This document shows positions 16,422-24,820 of a DNA stretch of 64,000 bases, piece by piece. The number at the start of each line of letters is the position of its first letter. Within the stretch, counting starts at the first letter, position 1. This DNA comes from Nostoc sp. 'Peltigera membranacea cyanobiont' N6. GTDB taxonomy: Bacteria > Cyanobacteriota > Cyanobacteriia > Cyanobacteriales > Nostocaceae. The notes under the pieces are model-generated. The model made no database searches and had not been told where the DNA came from. It saw only the letters and a list, made by a program, of their open reading frames with translations. The position numbers were made by a program, and so were the translations under genes. The stretch spans positions 7,594,501 through 7,658,500 of the forward strand of contig NZ_CP026681.1 in the NCBI RefSeq assembly GCF_002949735.1. The letters run 5' to 3'.

Positions 16422-17189
16422 ATGAAAACTGAACTAATTGTTATTTTATCCCAACGAGAAATAGAGAAAATGCGTCAAGCTGGGCGTTTAGCAGCCAAAC
16501 TTCTCCAGCATCTCGAACCGTTTGTCAAACCAGGGGTTAGCACTCTGGAACTAAATGATGAAGCCGAACGTTGGACGCAAGCGCATGGAGCAAAAAGCGC
16601 ACCCCTTGGCTATAAGGGTTATCCCAAATCGATTTGCACTAGTGTAAATGAGGTAATTTGTCATGGCATTCCCAATGCCAAGCAGATTCTCAAAGAAGGT
16701 GACATTATTAATATTGATGTAACGCCCATTGTTGAAGGTTATCACGGCGATACATCCAAGACCTTCTTTGTTGGTACACCTTCGGCAAAAACGAGAAAGC
16801 TGGTAGAGGTGACAGAGGAGTGTTTGCGCCTGGGGATTGCTGAAGTTAAACCTGGGGGACGCATTGGCGATATTGGTGCAGCTATTCAAGAATATGCTGA
16901 AGGACAAGGCTTTTCTGTAGTGCGAGATTTCGTTGGACACGGCATCAGTAATATTTTTCACACTGCGCCGGATGTTCCGCATTATGGCACACGCGGTAAG
17001 GGTAAGCGTCTCAGACCAGGGATGGTTTTTACTATTGAGCCAATGATCAATGAAGGTACTTACGAAGTCGAAGTTCTCAGCGATAAGTGGACTGCGGTAA
17101 CGCGCGATCGCAAGCTTTCTGCTCAATGCGAGCATACCTTAGCTGTAACTGAAGATGGCGTTGAAATCCTGACTCTACCTGAAGGTTAA
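16422..17189 (+). CDS. map: Methionine aminopeptidase type I
   Basis: A 255-residue MetAP with all five metal ligands in order: Asp in INIDVTPIVEGY, Asp in GYHGDTSKTFF, His in FVGHGISNIFH, Glu in FTIEPMIN and Glu in AQCEHTLAV. It removes the initiator Met from nascent proteins in the cytoplasm. The N-terminal extension before LSQREIEKMRQAGRL is only nine residues and lacks the zinc-finger form. Cyanobacteria usually have several map paralogues. Confidence 0.95.
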   Translation: MKTELIVILSQREIEKMRQAGRLAAKLLQHLEPFVKPGVSTLELNDEAERWTQAHGAKSAPLGYKGYPKSICTSVNEVICHGIPNAKQILKEGDIINIDVTPIVEGYHGDTSKTFFVGTPSAKTRKLVEVTEECLRLGIAEVKPGGRIGDIGAAIQEYAEGQGFSVVRDFVGHGISNIFHTAPDVPHYGTRGKGKRLRPGMVFTIEPMINEGTYEVEVLSDKWTAVTRDRKLSAQCEHTLAVTEDGVEILTLPEG

Positions 17190-17213
17190 AAAGTAAAGCA
17201 TGGATATAAGATT

Positions 17214-17828
17214 ATGACCCAAGTATTGCCAAAATTACTCACCTTCAATGAATTTATTGAATGGTATCCCAATGATGGAAAACGCTATGAATTGCACAAA
17301 GGAGTAATTATTGAAATGCCACCCCCAACCGGTTCGCATGAAAAAGTTGTAGGATTCATAGCCCATAAGCTAACTGTCGAGTTCGATCGCCTGAATCTTC
17401 CCTACACTATACCCAAAACTGTATCGATCAAAACTCCTTCTGCTGAATCCGCTTATTCGCCTGATGTGTTGCTGCTAAATCTTGATAATCTCGACAATGA
17501 ACCGCTTTTTCAAAAACAGTCAACAGTAAGCCTTGCAGCATCGGTTCCAATAGTTATTGAGGTTGTTTCAAGCAACTGGCGAGATGATTACTACAATAAA
17601 CTTAGGGATTATGAAGAAATGGGAATTCCCGAATATTGGATTGCTGATTATGCTGCATTGGGTGCAAGAAAGTTCATCGGCAATCCCAAACAACCTACTA
17701 TCTTTGTATGCGAATTAGTTGATGGTGAATATCAAATGATATCATTTCAAGGTAACACCGCGATTTCATCACCTACTTTTCCTCAATTAAATTTAACTGC
17801 ACAGCAGATTTTTAATGTGGCTAACTAA
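17214..17828 (+). CDS. Uma2 family (DUF820) putative nuclease
   Basis: A 204-residue member of the PD-(D/E)XK-like Uma2 family, much expanded in cyanobacteria. Family marks are LLTFNEFIEWYPNDGKRYELHKGVIIEMPPPTG, SAYSPDVLLLN, PIVIEVVSSNWRDDYYNKLRDYEEMGIPEYWIADY and the C-terminal FPQLNLTAQQIF. The probable acidic residues are the Asp of SPDV and the Glu of IEVVS, with a Lys in NKLRDYE. Its biological role is unknown. It lies 25 bp after map and is possibly co-transcribed. Confidence 0.88.
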   Translation: MTQVLPKLLTFNEFIEWYPNDGKRYELHKGVIIEMPPPTGSHEKVVGFIAHKLTVEFDRLNLPYTIPKTVSIKTPSAESAYSPDVLLLNLDNLDNEPLFQKQSTVSLAASVPIVIEVVSSNWRDDYYNKLRDYEEMGIPEYWIADYAALGARKFIGNPKQPTIFVCELVDGEYQMISFQGNTAISSPTFPQLNLTAQQIFNVAN

Positions 17829-17838
17829 TTTTTTATAA

Positions 17839-19173
17839 CTATCTTCCCAACCTATTTGGAATACCTTCACAACCACCAGGGATAGTAGCTCTCGTTTTTT
17901 CGCCACCCCAACTGCAACAGTAGCAACGCGCAGCCTCAGACATCCGTTGCACATTGCTGAAATCGGCATTTTCCACCACAGCGCCAGTTTGTTCGCCGGT
18001 TTCATAATCTGGTGGTTCAGTCCGACTGCGGGGCGATGCTTTATCTACTACACCGTAGAATAGGCGAATGCCGTTGATGTCAGCACCACTGAGATTAGCA
18101 CTATATAAAATTGTGCGGGAGAGGTTGGCTTTTACTAAGTCACAAGCGATCAGGTTAGCACGGACAAGATTAGCTTCGCTGAGGTCAGTCCAACGTAAAT
18201 CAGTACCCGAAAGGTCTGCTGCGGCTAACATTACGCCTAAATCGATGACACGCAAACCTTCCAGGCGGTCTTCTGCATATCCGCCAGTCCCATCAAGAAT
18301 GGCTCGACCTAATAGCCGATCGCGTTTTAAGGGTGATAGCAACTTGGAACGTGAGAGAAAGCGGAGAATTTTCGCTTTACCACTACCATCGACACTACTT
18401 AAAATTGCCGCAGTGCGTCCTTCAGCGATCGCTCTTTCTTGAGGCCAATCTTCTAATAATCCTTCTTCATCTAATACTAAGTCTGAAATGCCTTGGAAAT
18501 AGGAATCAATTGTCTGTTGCTGGGTGATAATATTTTGCTGAATCGTCAGCATATTTTGCTGAATTGTCAAGTCTTTGGAAATTACATATTGTCGCCAAGC
18601 CACGTAAACGGCAATGATAGCGATGAGAATTTGTCCCAAAGCACCAAACCAATCTGCTAGGGTTCCAGCAATATCCCAGTTAATTTTGCGTCCTAAAACA
18701 AGTAAGCGATCGCCTACACCTGTGAACCGAATCAAGCCAACGATCGCCACTATTAGTCCCAAAAACGCCACAAACAGGGTGCGCTCTTGGGGTGAAAACC
18801 ACTCGTTTAAAACTTCTTGGAACCAAGGCAATAATATCGCTAAAGATAACAACAAAGCTATCAGCGTTCCAATAATGCCGACGATCCAGTTATTGAAGAT
18901 AATTCCGATGAAGGTGATGGCGATCGCTATTAGAGTAATTAGCAATGCCCTCGGTTTTACTGTGAATTGATTGGTAATGGGTTGTTTGAAGTCGGAACGG
19001 GCTTGTTGTATAGCAATTGTATGTTGCGGAGATTGTAAAGATCCAATCACCGCTAGTACTTCTGAGGTTAAGTTTTTCTCAGTTGAACTACCCTCAAAGT
19101 CATCCGGTTGCAAGTCGTTTTCAGGAACTGGTTCTGGGGTTGGTAGATTAGGGGAATCGGATTCAATTGTCAT
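17839..19173 (-). CDS. Membrane protein with pentapeptide repeats
   Basis: 444 residues. A Pro/Glu-rich N-terminus (1-60) is followed by three to four hydrophobic segments: LLITLIAIAITFIGIIF, IVGIIGTLIALLLSLAILL, LFVAFLGLIVAIVGLI and LGQILIAIIAVYVAW. Then come a Gln-rich coiled segment with TIQQNMLTIQQNI repeats and a DLVLDEEGLLEDWP...ILRFLSRSKLL domain. About ten pentapeptide units (ADLSGTDLRWTDLSEANLVRANL...) form a quadrilateral helix. The Cys-rich end CYCCSWGG is unusual. Function unknown; probably a plasma- or thylakoid-membrane scaffold. Confidence 0.85.
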   Translation of the reverse strand: MTIESDSPNLPTPEPVPENDLQPDDFEGSSTEKNLTSEVLAVIGSLQSPQHTIAIQQARSDFKQPITNQFTVKPRALLITLIAIAITFIGIIFNNWIVGIIGTLIALLLSLAILLPWFQEVLNEWFSPQERTLFVAFLGLIVAIVGLIRFTGVGDRLLVLGRKINWDIAGTLADWFGALGQILIAIIAVYVAWRQYVISKDLTIQQNMLTIQQNIITQQQTIDSYFQGISDLVLDEEGLLEDWPQERAIAEGRTAAILSSVDGSGKAKILRFLSRSKLLSPLKRDRLLGRAILDGTGGYAEDRLEGLRVIDLGVMLAAADLSGTDLRWTDLSEANLVRANLIACDLVKANLSRTILYSANLSGADINGIRLFYGVVDKASPRSRTEPPDYETGEQTGAVVENADFSNVQRMSEAARCYCCSWGGEKTRATIPGGCEGIPNRLGR

Positions 19174-19448
19174 GTTTTCTATTTTGCTCCCTCAATCCAA
19201 ATTATGCAGCGTTCCTACCGCAGAAAATTCATGAACTACTTCAGATTTTGCTTCGCTAGATTCAAAGTTTCTGAAATTTCAGCTGTTGAACTTGCTAAAG
19301 CCTCCACAATATTCTCCTTTTAGCGATTTTTCAACATTCCCGACCCGTTCAAAATCCGTTACAGTGAGTCTAGCGCTGTAGACGGATTTCACAATTTATA
19401 ATAAGTTTTTGAGAAAAAGCGAAAAACTAGACTAGGCAATAAATACAG

Positions 19449-20291
19449 ATGATCCGACCGCGTAAGGTCTTTGCTCAACATTGGCTCAAAAGTGAAAAGG
19501 CACTCGACGCAATTATTCGAGCAGCAGAGTGTAGAGAAAGCGATGGCTCCGCCAAGGGCGAACGCGTCCTAGAAATTGGCCCCGGAACCGGCATTCTAAC
19601 TCGTCGTTTGTTGCCCTTAGTTCAATCTCTGATTGCAGTTGAAATAGACCGCGACTTATGCCACCTGTTGTCAAAACAACTGGGTAAGACTGAAAATTTC
19701 TTATTGCTGCAAGGCGATTTTCTCACCCTAGATTTACCATCTTATTTGGTAGCCTTTCCCAATTTCCAAAAGCCAAATAAAGTAGTAGCCAATATTCCCT
19801 ACAACATTACAGGGCCAATCATTGAAAAACTACTGGGGACGATCGCCAACCCCAACCCCGAACCATTTGACTCAATAGTGTTGTTGGTACAAAAAGAAGT
19901 CGCAGAAAGATTGTATGCTAAACCAGGGTCAAAAACCTTTGGGGCGTTGAGCGTGCGGGTCCAGTATTTGGCCGAGTGTGAGTTAATTTGCACCGTTCCA
20001 GCCGCCGCATTCCATCCACCGCCAAAAGTCGATTCAGCAGTGGTGCGATTGCGCCCCCGAAAAATAGAAATACCAGCACTGAATCCCCGACAGTTTGAAA
20101 CTTTCTTAAAATTGGGGTTTGGTGCCAAGCGCAAAATGTTACGAAATAATTTGCAATCTGTTATAGAACGCGATCGCTTGAGCCACTTACTGGAACAATT
20201 AAAAATAAATCCCCAAGCCAGAGCCGAAGATATCAGCGTTCAGCAATGGGTAATTCTAGCAAATGAACTAGGAGTGGGCAGCAAGGAATAG
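19449..20291 (+). CDS. rsmA: 16S rRNA dimethyladenosine transferase
   Basis: A 280-residue KsgA/RsmA protein that dimethylates the two adjacent adenines in the 3' hairpin of 16S rRNA. Visible motifs: RKVFAQHWL, SAM-binding LEIGPGTGILTRRLL, the acidic VEIDRDL, QGDFL and the catalytic NIPYNITGPII. A C-terminal helical domain contains FGAKRKMLRNNL. Residues SDGSAKGE just before VLEIGPG are coded by a fragment of a dispersed repeat (19542-19567) and are not part of the usual family sequence. ispE follows 52 bp downstream. Confidence 0.95.
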   Translation: MIRPRKVFAQHWLKSEKALDAIIRAAECRESDGSAKGERVLEIGPGTGILTRRLLPLVQSLIAVEIDRDLCHLLSKQLGKTENFLLLQGDFLTLDLPSYLVAFPNFQKPNKVVANIPYNITGPIIEKLLGTIANPNPEPFDSIVLLVQKEVAERLYAKPGSKTFGALSVRVQYLAECELICTVPAAAFHPPPKVDSAVVRLRPRKIEIPALNPRQFETFLKLGFGAKRKMLRNNLQSVIERDRLSHLLEQLKINPQARAEDISVQQWVILANELGVGSKE

Positions 20292-20343
20292 GGGACATTC
20301 CCAATTTCCAATTCCCCATTCCCCCATTCCCCATTCTTATAAA
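20292..20343. repeat. STRR (CCCCATT) spacer
   Basis: The rsmA-ispE spacer is almost entirely CCCCATT/CCCAATT heptamer repeat. Confidence 0.85.
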
Positions 20344-21297
20344 ATGCGTTCCTACAGCCTAATTGCCCCTGCTAAAATCAACTTGTATCTGGAAATCATT
20401 GGCGATCGCCCCGATGGCTATCACGAGTTGGCCATGATACTTCAAAGTATTGGACTTGCAGACCAAATTGATGTGCGTTCTATCACCACTGACAGCATTC
20501 GCGTTCACTGCAACCACCCACAAGTACCGACAGATAAAAGCAATCTGGCATACCGGGCAGCAGAATTAATGGTAAAGCAATTTCCCGAAGCCTTTGCCAA
20601 ATATGGGGGTGTGGAGATTACCGTCAATAAGCAGATTCCTGTAGCGGCTGGGTTGGCTGGGGGTTCGACCAATGCAGCAGCTGTGCTGGTAGGGATAGAT
20701 TTACTGTGGAAGTTGGGATTAACTCAGTCAGAATTAGAGGAGTTGGGAGGCACACTTGGTTCAGATGTCCCCTTTTGTGTAGCGGGTGGAACTGCGATCG
20801 CAACAGGTAGGGGCGAACAACTTTCTCCCTTGCCGAGTTTAGATACTATATATGTAGTATTGGGGAAATACCGCAGTCTAGAAGTTTCCACACCTTGGGC
20901 ATACAAAACCTATCGGCAGCAATTTGGTCATTCTTATATTAAAGATAGTTATAACTTGGCAGCACGTGCTAACGCAGTTCATTCAGGAGCAATAGTGAAA
21001 GCTATCCTGGACAAAGATCCGCGAGAAATTGCCCAAAAATTGCACAATGATTTAGAGCGCGTGGTATTGCCAGCCTATCCCCAAGTCTTGCAGTTACGAG
21101 AAGTATTTGCAAATCAAGAAGGCGTTTTAGGAACAATGATGTCTGGTTCTGGGCCAACAGTATTTGCTCTGTTTGAGTCTCAACAGCAGGCAGAACTAGT
21201 TTTGCGGCAAGTCAGGGAAGCAATTCTTGATGAAGATTTGGAATTGTTTGTAACTCGGACAATCGCACATGGTATTAAAGTGTCATTGTCTATTTAA
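20344..21297 (+). CDS. ispE: 4-diphosphocytidyl-2-C-methyl-D-erythritol kinase
   Basis: A 317-residue GHMP kinase of the MEP isoprenoid pathway; it phosphorylates CDP-ME at the 2-hydroxyl. Evidence: SLIAPAKINLYLEIIGDRPDGYHEL at the N-terminus, the ATP loop PVAAGLAGGSTNAAAVL, GSDVPFCVAGGTAIATGRGE and C-terminal GTMMSGSGPTVFALF. It feeds carotenoid, phytol and quinone synthesis. Gene order rsmA-ispE-DUF3082 is a familiar cyanobacterial arrangement. Confidence 0.95.
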   Translation: MRSYSLIAPAKINLYLEIIGDRPDGYHELAMILQSIGLADQIDVRSITTDSIRVHCNHPQVPTDKSNLAYRAAELMVKQFPEAFAKYGGVEITVNKQIPVAAGLAGGSTNAAAVLVGIDLLWKLGLTQSELEELGGTLGSDVPFCVAGGTAIATGRGEQLSPLPSLDTIYVVLGKYRSLEVSTPWAYKTYRQQFGHSYIKDSYNLAARANAVHSGAIVKAILDKDPREIAQKLHNDLERVVLPAYPQVLQLREVFANQEGVLGTMMSGSGPTVFALFESQQQAELVLRQVREAILDEDLELFVTRTIAHGIKVSLSI

Positions 21298-21367
21298 ATA
21301 ATTATTTTTCGCTAATGAAGCGAAGGCAATAGACAAGAATATTTCAAATCGCCCAATCGAAAATAGT

Positions 21368-21697
21368 ATGAGTGACCAAAATTTAGCACCACAAACAGAA
21401 ACTAAAACACAGGCAACAGCGAGTCCCTTACGCTGTTTTACTGGGTCAGTAATTTCTGGGGGAATGGGATATGCAATGTATTCGCTGATGATTGCGATCG
21501 CTACAAATTTTGCTAATAAACCTGTCCATTCAATTAATCCATTGGTAATTAAGATTTCTTCTGCTGTTCGGACTTTGGTTGTTGGTGTAGTTGCTTTAGG
21601 AAGCGGGATATTTGGTATAGTAGCAATTGGTTTGTTGGCTTTGGGAGTACAATTATTAGTCCAGGAGTTGACCAAGCAAAAAAGTAGTGAAAACTAG
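21368..21697 (+). CDS. DUF3082 family membrane protein
   Basis: A 109-residue protein with two transmembrane segments (about 29-47 and 63-95), separated by a short loop carrying HSINPLVIKISSAVRTLVVG. It is a cyanobacterial family of unknown function usually found behind ispE, as here (70 bp gap). No catalytic motif is visible. Confidence 0.8.
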   Translation: MSDQNLAPQTETKTQATASPLRCFTGSVISGGMGYAMYSLMIAIATNFANKPVHSINPLVIKISSAVRTLVVGVVALGSGIFGIVAIGLLALGVQLLVQELTKQKSSEN

Positions 21698-21987
21698 CAA
21701 TTACGGTTAATAGGAATTAACAACTAAAGTCTAGAATATTTTAGCGTCAATATTTCCTTATTTCCTTTGCTACACTCGTCCTTCTTATAGTCAAGCTTTT
21801 TAAAAGTGGTTTGTTGTCAGATATCGCTCTTTAAAAAGGAGATTTTTTAAATTGGGTGTATAGTGTAACCTTCGACTTTAACAGATTTCGGGTTGACACT
21901 TTATAGACTGGCCGAAGATTCACAATTTTATACGGAATTCATCCCAGCGACACTGAAGTTGATAGCAACAACATCATTTATGTATGT

Positions 21988-22620
21988 ATGAGCAAAATTA
22001 TGAACACACCCAAAAAATATTTTTTACCCCTTATTTTTGCGACAATCTTTGTCAGCCTCAGCAGTTGTAGTTCTAACCCCACCGTTCGTAATATTGAAAG
22101 CGGAACGCCATCCCCTACGACAACACCGACAACACCAACGAATAGCGTCTCTTCTCAAACTCCTAGCCAGATTCCTAGCGTAGCTCAGTTGAGAGAAAAA
22201 TCTCCTAGTCCAGAATCTCCCAAAGATCCCAAAGAAAAGACACCTTCCCCATCAACTAAAGCTGTTACTGGCAAAACTACTAATGTCACACTATATACAA
22301 GTGATGCCCAGTGCCAAGAACTAATTCCCGAAAAGGTTTCTATACCAGCCGAAGAACCTGTGAAAAATGCAGTAAGTAAAATTTTAGAGAAACGAGATAC
22401 AAGCGATTTTAGCTTGTCTGGATATCGTGTCAATATCAAAAATGGCATTGCTACAGTTGATTTGCGAATATCTCCTGAGTCGAAGCGGCAATTAGCTTCT
22501 CTTTCTAGTTGTGAACAGTTTGCTCTGTTTGGCAGTCTCCGCAAAACCCTAACTAGTAATGCTCAATGGAATATAAAAGAGGTTCGCTTCACCGAGGCAG
22601 GTAAGGACATTGTTCTTTAG
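21988..22620 (+). CDS. GerMN domain lipoprotein
   Basis: 210 residues. A lipoprotein signal peptide ends in the lipobox LSSC (Cys at about residue 27). A long Ser/Pro/Thr-rich linker (30-95) is followed by a GerMN domain (about 97-210: TNVTLYTSDAQCQELIPEKVSI, PVKNAVSKILEKRDTSDFSLSGY, NIKNGIATVDLRIS). Such domains occur in spore-germination and cell-wall proteins; here it is likely anchored at the periplasmic face. A second in-frame ATG at 22000 is possible. It is monocistronic. Confidence 0.85.
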   Translation: MSKIMNTPKKYFLPLIFATIFVSLSSCSSNPTVRNIESGTPSPTTTPTTPTNSVSSQTPSQIPSVAQLREKSPSPESPKDPKEKTPSPSTKAVTGKTTNVTLYTSDAQCQELIPEKVSIPAEEPVKNAVSKILEKRDTSDFSLSGYRVNIKNGIATVDLRISPESKRQLASLSSCEQFALFGSLRKTLTSNAQWNIKEVRFTEAGKDIVL

Positions 22621-22796
22621 TTAAATATGATAGTAAGTGCTGTCATTAGGTAGCTAAAAAGATTTTTCAATCTGAACAGCTATCAGATAAAAATATCCAT
22701 CAGCAGTTATTAAAACAGTGTATATTCTAGCCAATTGAAAACAGCTATAAATAGTGGTATAATTGCTCTTATCTTTAAATTATCTGGCAGCAATTC

Positions 22797-22868
22797 GCGG
22801 GTGTAATTCAGTGGTAGAATGTCATCTTCCCATGTTGATCGTCGTGGGTTCGAGTCCCATCACCCGCT
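22797..22868 (+). tRNA. trnG-CCC: tRNA-Gly (anticodon CCC)
   Basis: A full cloverleaf folds by eye. The acceptor stem is GCGGGTG/CACCCGC, the D arm ATTC/GAAT, the anticodon loop TTCCCAT with CCC, and the T arm GTGGG-TTCGAGT-CCCAT; the discriminator base is T. The anticodon stem has one T-T mismatch. CCA is not encoded. It reads GGG codons. A transposon-end-like array starts 11 bp beyond its 3' end. Confidence 0.95.
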
Positions 22869-22878
22869 TTAAAACTTA

Positions 22879-22937
22879 GGTACATTAACTAATTATTTGT
22901 CAGTTCTAACAAATTAGTGTCAGTTTTAACAAATTAA
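22879..22937. mobile_element. Probable end of a Tn7-like / type V-K CAST-like transposon (remnant)
   Basis: Two tandem 20-bp units, TGTCAGTTCTAACAAATTAG and TGTCAGTTTTAACAAATTAA (22898-22937), follow a third, diverged unit starting GGTACATTAACTAATTATT (22879). The unit TGTC-N8-ACAAATTA and the TGTACA-like tip match, from memory, the TnsB-binding repeats at the left end of cyanobacterial CRISPR-associated transposons. Those insert next to tRNA genes, as seen here. No transposase, Cas12k or opposite end is found in the window, so it would be an orphan end. Confidence 0.55.
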
Positions 22938-23866
22938 AGACAGAAACGGCACTCCAAAACCAATCAAACCAATTCCAAAATTTATCTGACTTGCGTTCGA
23001 GTTGCAATGAACACCACCAAGCTTCTTTGGGAGGGTTAAAGCTAGTTTGCCAGTCAGCAGTTTTGCAGATGATGGCGATCGCTCTTTTCCATTGTAGTTA
23101 GCATTGCTTGTCGTAGCCCTTGCGCTTTGTTGAGATGACGCTCTTGCATATTTCAGTATAATTCCATTATTTACTAGGAATACCAGCCGTCATAAACGCA
23201 CGGGATAACCCGATGATTCCTCCACCCGTGATTTATCCTCTAGGTTTATCACACTAAATCAGCTGACAAAAAAGATAGGGCATAAAACGGGGTAAAGCCA
23301 GTACCACGCAAAAATCCAGACTTGGGGATGTATCGAAGGCAGCCACGATGATAGCCGAGATTAAGAAGATAATTTTATAAGTTTAAATATCATGGTTTCG
23401 TGACATTTTTGCAATTCTTATCATTGGCTGCTATTTTTCTCAATCATTCCACAGGGTTTCCACAGATATTTTAGCAGTTTTCCACAAGCTGACAACGAAC
23501 TAATGGGCTTCTTACCCTCTGGCTGGGGATTGTTAATTAACAGTGGCAAAGAACTTCAATGACTGAGTTTTTATAAATAAAAGTAACGAAAAATAGACTC
23601 AAGTGCTGATTATTTCGTTCGTATTTATTTTTTATACAATGGTTTTTAACATTTCGCAGCATTGACAAACCCACCCCCTCTTAGCGCACAATGATTCGGC
23701 TTGCTTTTGTAATTCGTTCAACCGTTGGCATCAAATGTGTAAAATATATTACCACCAGATGTAAGCGCAGATTGTCGAACTGGCAAAAGAGTGGTGAGGA
23801 AGCCTGATTGCCACTTCACCGCAAGCAACTTGTCCCTCTTGATTATCCTCATAGGAGGAAAATCTC
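22938..23866. other. Long non-coding region, 930 bp
   Basis: No supported gene. It contains a 41-bp CRISPR-repeat-like sequence (23001-23041: begins GTTGCAATGAAC, ends GGAGGGTTAAAG), DnaA-box-like sites (23445-23486) and an AT-rich stretch (23565-23650). Confidence 0.5.
23445..23486 (+). promoter_or_regulatory. Cluster of three DnaA-box-like sites
   Basis: CATTCCACA (23445-23453), GTTTCCACA (23456-23464) and TTTTCCACA (23478-23486) lie in the same orientation within 42 bp. TTTTCCACA is the usual cyanobacterial DnaA box. An AT-rich stretch follows after about 80 bp. Could be a replication-origin element, a DnaA-regulated site or chance. Confidence 0.4.
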
Positions 23867-24121
23867 ATGAAATCAACGGTTAGCATCTTTACAGAAATTC
23901 CCGAAACACTCCACGAATCCTTAAAAAACTACTTAGAAACCCATCCTGATTGGGATGAGAACAGGGTATTGACGGCGGCACTATCATTGTTTTTACTCCA
24001 AAATGGAGATAGCGATCGCCGTGCTGCCCGAGTTTATCTGGAAACTTTGTTCCATCACTCCTCAGTAGAAACGCCTGTCATCGATTCACCCGCAACAGCT
24101 AATCTATTAGACACCCCATAG
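23867..24121 (+). CDS. DUF2811 family small protein
   Basis: An 84-residue protein with a strong ribosome binding site (AGGAGGAAAA, 7 nt before the ATG). The core VSIFTEIPETLHESLKNYLETHPDWDENRVLTAALSLFLLQNG reads like a ribbon-helix-helix or CopG-type fold, and the residues after about 62 are variable. DUF2811 is a cyanobacterial family of unknown function. A DNA-binding role is possible but only suggested by the helix pattern. Confidence 0.8.
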   Translation: MKSTVSIFTEIPETLHESLKNYLETHPDWDENRVLTAALSLFLLQNGDSDRRAARVYLETLFHHSSVETPVIDSPATANLLDTP

Positions 24122-24820
24122 GTACGGGCGTTATTTTGGCTCATACCCGAATGTGGGCACGGTTTACCGTGTCCCATCAATGGGATTTGATCCAATAGCG
24201 ATTAAACATATCGGCGCAATACTACAACAAAAAAGATCGGTAGATTCCGATCTTAAAAAGGTTCCAATAGTTTCTCGTCTTGCTAAAGCTAATTGGTAAT
24301 AGTGCAAGATTTAAAATTGCTGACTGTTAAAACTTGTTACATAGCGGTTTTGGCGGTTTTATTTTGGATATAAACACGTTTATAGAGGTGCATAGCTATC
24401 ATTGGTGTCAATTTAGAGCCAAGATAAAAATCATTTGTGGGTACACAAACAAAGCCCAGGTCGCTGTGCTGAGAGAAAACAAGGGGATTAAGCTCCTTAT
24501 TTTGAAACCTGCAAATGAAGGTTTTGTCTCTGATGCGGTTTCTAACCGCCGATTTCAGGTTAAATGGACAAGCTATGCGCCCCTACAAACTCCTTCATAA
24601 GCATCGTGACATCTGCCAGAACGGTCAGAGCAAAAGAAATATTTTCCAGTGGACTCTCTTCCTTGTCCACTATTTTAAATAGATAAACGAATATCTCAAA
24701 TAACAGCCTGGTCTGTATTTGAGCAATATCCACCTATGTTCGATTGTCTAAATTTGTCTTTTACTAAATCATTACCCCAAGAGTCAACAGTCAAGAGTTA
24801 AAAAACTCTAGACTATAAAC
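24122..24820. other. Hairpin-rich non-coding region, 700 bp
   Basis: No credible gene. It contains a strong stem around 24157-24180 (TGGGCACGGT/ACCGTGTCCCA). A perfect 8-bp stem with T-run on the minus side lies at 24233-24254. A string of four further hairpins spans 24435-24549 (see next entry). Confidence 0.5.
24435..24549. ncRNA. Candidate structured RNA (four hairpins in 115 nt)
   Basis: Successive stems: TTGTG/CACAA (24435-24448), AAGGGG/CTCCTT (24481-24498, one G-U pair), AAACCT/AGGTTT (24505-24524) and GCGGTT/AACCGC (24535-24549, 3-nt loop). Strand and function are unknown; it matches no RNA family I recognise. A purely sequence-based suspicion. Confidence 0.3.

Noticed and set aside
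16551..17135. 194-codon frame antisense to map
   Set aside because: Shadow of the strongly supported methionine aminopeptidase gene.
24334..24600. 88-codon plus-strand frame
   Set aside because: TTG start, no ribosome binding site, odd composition, and it covers the four-hairpin stretch; more likely non-coding.
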